This document shows, in pieces, positions 14,020-16,103 of a stretch of 16,103 nucleotides of DNA; position 1 is the first letter of the stretch, and each line of letters opens with the position of its first letter. The notes under the pieces were generated by a model that was not told the DNA's origin, ran no database searches, and saw only the letters and a program-made list of their open reading frames with translations. The stretch comes from Planctomycetia bacterium. GTDB taxonomy: Bacteria > Planctomycetota > Planctomycetia > Gemmatales > Gemmataceae. Position numbers and translations under genes: made by a program. Location: positions 1 through 16,103 of the forward strand of contig JAKEEV010001032.1 in assembly GCA_022616395.1 (NCBI GenBank). The letters run 5' to 3'.

Positions 14020-16103
14020 ATGACACGCGCGACGATTTGGCTGATGGGTGCATCACTCGCGGTTCTGACTTGCGGCGTGATGTTCGCTCCGCAATCAACG
14101 GCCGGCGACATCGGCTTCATCGAGGACTTCGCGCTGGCGAAGGACCGAACAACGGCTCTGAAGCAACTCATCCCCGGCACCGAGGATTACTACTACTACC
14201 ACTGCTTGCACCACTTGAATACCGGCGAGTTCGACAAGATCGAACCGCTCACGAAGCTCTGGTACGAGCGCCACGGCCAGACGGTTCGACTCACCGAGAT
14301 CCAAACACGCCACGCTCTGCTGACGTTTGATAAAGACCCCAAGAAGACTCTCGAATACGTCCGCAACCGACTTGGCCTGCGCTTCGATCACCAGAAAGAA
14401 GTCGCGGGGGAAGTTCCGAATCTGCCGACGGTGCTCGACCAGAAACTCATCGCGCGCGAAACGCTCAAGACCTCCTCGCTCGACCGCGGGAACCTCGGCA
14501 ACTTCGAGGACATCGCACTCGACTGGATGGCGGCGGAAGCTCTTTCGTGGCAGAACCGGCGCGAACTGCTTTCGCGTCTCACGAGGCCGGACCTGCCGAA
14601 CTTGCCGAAGTTGGTGGCCGATGATTTAGCCGCTTCCCATCCGCAATCGTTCGGCGCGTACCCAATTCACCGGCAGATGACGCTGACTCAACTCGATGAC
14701 CTCTTGAAGCTCCGCTCAAGCACGTTGAATGAGTCCGCGTTTGTCTCGGCCTACGTCACCAAGCTTCAACCCGGCACGGATGACGACTGGAAGCGCGACA
14801 AGAAACTCGCGTTGGCGTATCTGGAACGGCTCCAGGCGTTCGCGGATCGCCTCGACCCGGTTCACAATCCGCTGAAGGCTCACATTCTCTATCACCGACT
14901 CGCGTTCGACCGCGCACAGGGCACATTTAACCTCAACCGCTTCATCGAATACCTGAAGCTCCCGCGCAATCAGCCCTACATGGCCAAGCGGTTGCTCGAT
15001 TCCGATGCGGCTCGTCGATACCCCGCGAACCTCGAAGCCGATTACGCAGCGATAACGCTCCTCCCGAAAGTCGGAGATGATGCTCCACTTGTGCGCAGCT
15101 ATCTCTTGCACTTCCTGGTTGATGCCGCGAACACGAAGGACTTCGACCCGTACATCAACGACGTTGTGTTGAAGCACCTCTTCGCCGAAACGAAGTTAGT
15201 GAACGGCATCGGAGACCCGGAACAGTGGGCGTCGATGATTCCGCCAGAGGCTCTGAAGGGGCTGAAGGAACGGGTAGACATCGACTTCGCGTACACCAAC
15301 AAGACCGACTTCGGAGTGGATGAGCCGATCAAGATCGAAGTCGCGGTGAAGAATGCTCCGACTCTGTTGGTGAAGGTGTACGAGATCAATGCGCGGAACT
15401 TCTACCGTACTCATGGCCGCGAGATCGACACCGACATCAACCTCGATGGGCTTGTTGCGAATGCCGAGCGAGTCATTCCCGGCAACGCCGACCCGTTCCG
15501 TCGATCGACGCTCACGTTGGAGTTTCCCGACCCGAAGGGCCAGCCGAACTTCCCCGAACCGAACCGGTCCGGTGTCTACGTCATCGACCTGATCGGAGGA
15601 GGAAAGAGCAGCCGGGCGTTGATTCGCAAGGGCCGACTACACCCAATTGTGACGACCGGAACCGCGGGGCAAGTGGTTCGTGTAGTGGATGAGAAGCATC
15701 AACCCATCAATGACGCGACCGCGTGGCTCGGCGCGGTTGAATACGCGCCACAGAAGGACGGATCAATCGTCCTTCCATTCAGTACGAATCCCGGTCGCCG
15801 ACCGATCATCATTTCGCGCGGAGACTTCGCTTGCCTCGACTACCTGCAACACCAGCCGGAAGAGTTTAAGCTCACCGCGGGCATTCACATCGACCGCGAG
15901 AGCCTGATCTCTCAGCGCATCGCTCCTCTCTTCATCCGCCCCGGACTGACACTCAACGGCGTGCCGGTCTCGGTGAAGTTACTTGAAGAGGTGCGGCTGC
16001 GTGTCACGTCCATCGACCACGATAACGTGCCGTCGTCGATGGAGGTTCCGAACTTCAAGCTGTTTGAGGATCGCGAGTCGATTCACGAGATTCGAGTTCC
16101 TCC
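14020..16103 (+). CDS. Large secreted protein, alpha-2-macroglobulin-like segments (partial, 3' end off window)
   Basis: The frame is open from the ATG at 14020 to the last base, 694 codons without a stop, so the gene is cut by the window edge. The N terminus is a Sec signal peptide: M-T-R, a hydrophobic core at about residues 6-23, and probable cleavage after S-T-A near residue 28. Residues 30-400 are rich in charged and leucine residues and probably helical, with a Y-Y-Y-Y-H-C run at 57-62; I recognise this part only as a planctomycete conserved region of unknown function. From about residue 415 the sequence turns to beta-rich segments, for example I-E-V-A-V-K-N, L-L-V-K-V-Y-E-I-N, S-G-V-Y-V-I-D-L, and V-V-R-V-V-D-E-K-H-Q-P-I-N-D-A. 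These resemble macroglobulin (MG) domains of bacterial alpha-2-macroglobulin-like proteins. Whether a thioester (CxEQ) motif follows cannot be seen. The periplasmic or surface location is inferred. The gene is divergent from the giant gene. Confidence 0.88.
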   Translation, partial: MTRATIWLMGASLAVLTCGVMFAPQSTAGDIGFIEDFALAKDRTTALKQLIPGTEDYYYYHCLHHLNTGEFDKIEPLTKLWYERHGQTVRLTEIQTRHALLTFDKDPKKTLEYVRNRLGLRFDHQKEVAGEVPNLPTVLDQKLIARETLKTSSLDRGNLGNFEDIALDWMAAEALSWQNRRELLSRLTRPDLPNLPKLVADDLAASHPQSFGAYPIHRQMTLTQLDDLLKLRSSTLNESAFVSAYVTKLQPGTDDDWKRDKKLALAYLERLQAFADRLDPVHNPLKAHILYHRLAFDRAQGTFNLNRFIEYLKLPRNQPYMAKRLLDSDAARRYPANLEADYAAITLLPKVGDDAPLVRSYLLHFLVDAANTKDFDPYINDVVLKHLFAETKLVNGIGDPEQWASMIPPEALKGLKERVDIDFAYTNKTDFGVDEPIKIEVAVKNAPTLLVKVYEINARNFYRTHGREIDTDINLDGLVANAERVIPGNADPFRRSTLTLEFPDPKGQPNFPEPNRSGVYVIDLIGGGKSSRALIRKGRLHPIVTTGTAGQVVRVVDEKHQPINDATAWLGAVEYAPQKDGSIVLPFSTNPGRRPIIISRGDFACLDYLQHQPEEFKLTAGIHIDRESLISQRIAPLFIRPGLTLNGVPVSVKLLEEVRLRVTSIDHDNVPSSMEVPNFKLFEDRESIHEIRVP

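Noticed and set aside
14020..14110. Lipoprotein signal (V-L-T-C at residues 15-18)
   Set aside because: Threonine just before the cysteine is atypical for a lipobox, and the hydrophobic core continues past the cysteine to a better Sec cleavage site.

Overview
The window looks like chromosomal DNA of a planctomycete, most likely from the Gemmata group (Gemmataceae). This is inferred from sequence style, not a database match. The signs are: a moderately GC-rich sequence; a giant exported protein with the 'LExLExRxvPa' N-terminal motif, FG-GAP propellers and DUF4214-like repeats; a Tat-exported molybdopterin oxidoreductase; and intergenic palindromes of the kind that read through as 'RTGILPV...TGKMPVL'.

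Layout, left to right. (1) Positions 1-101 hold part of a 75-bp-period tandem repeat with a strong hairpin, which overlaps the 3' end of the first gene. (2) Positions 93-1181 (minus) encode a Gfo/Idh/MocA-family NAD(P)-dependent oxidoreductase. (3) Positions 1216-1273, in the gap between divergent genes, carry a perfect 26-bp inverted repeat whose arms are themselves palindromic. (4) Positions 1286-2539 (plus) encode a Tat-exported sulfite-oxidase-like molybdopterin oxidoreductase. (5) A hairpin with a U tract at 2557-2593 separates it from the convergent giant gene. (6) Positions 2612-13168 (minus) encode a secreted or surface mosaic protein of about 3518 residues that contains no cysteine. 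Its domains are an Ig-like domain, three clusters of FG-GAP/VCBS blades, two E1_FCCH-like repeats, a jellyroll-like domain, a long BNR/Asp-box propeller region and two DUF4214-like regions. (7) Positions 13169-14019 are a roughly 0.85-kb divergent intergenic region with a good sigma70-like promoter for the giant gene, operator-like dyads and a long imperfect inverted repeat. (8) Positions 14020 to beyond 16103 (plus) hold an open reading frame with a signal peptide. It runs off the window without a stop and probably encodes a large secreted protein with alpha-2-macroglobulin-like segments.

No operon is evident: gene pairs are divergent, convergent, divergent. The shared theme is the cell envelope, since three of the four genes encode exported products. 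No mobile element genes, CRISPR array, tRNA or rRNA were found. The most unusual content is the giant gene's architecture and the several nested palindromes between genes.
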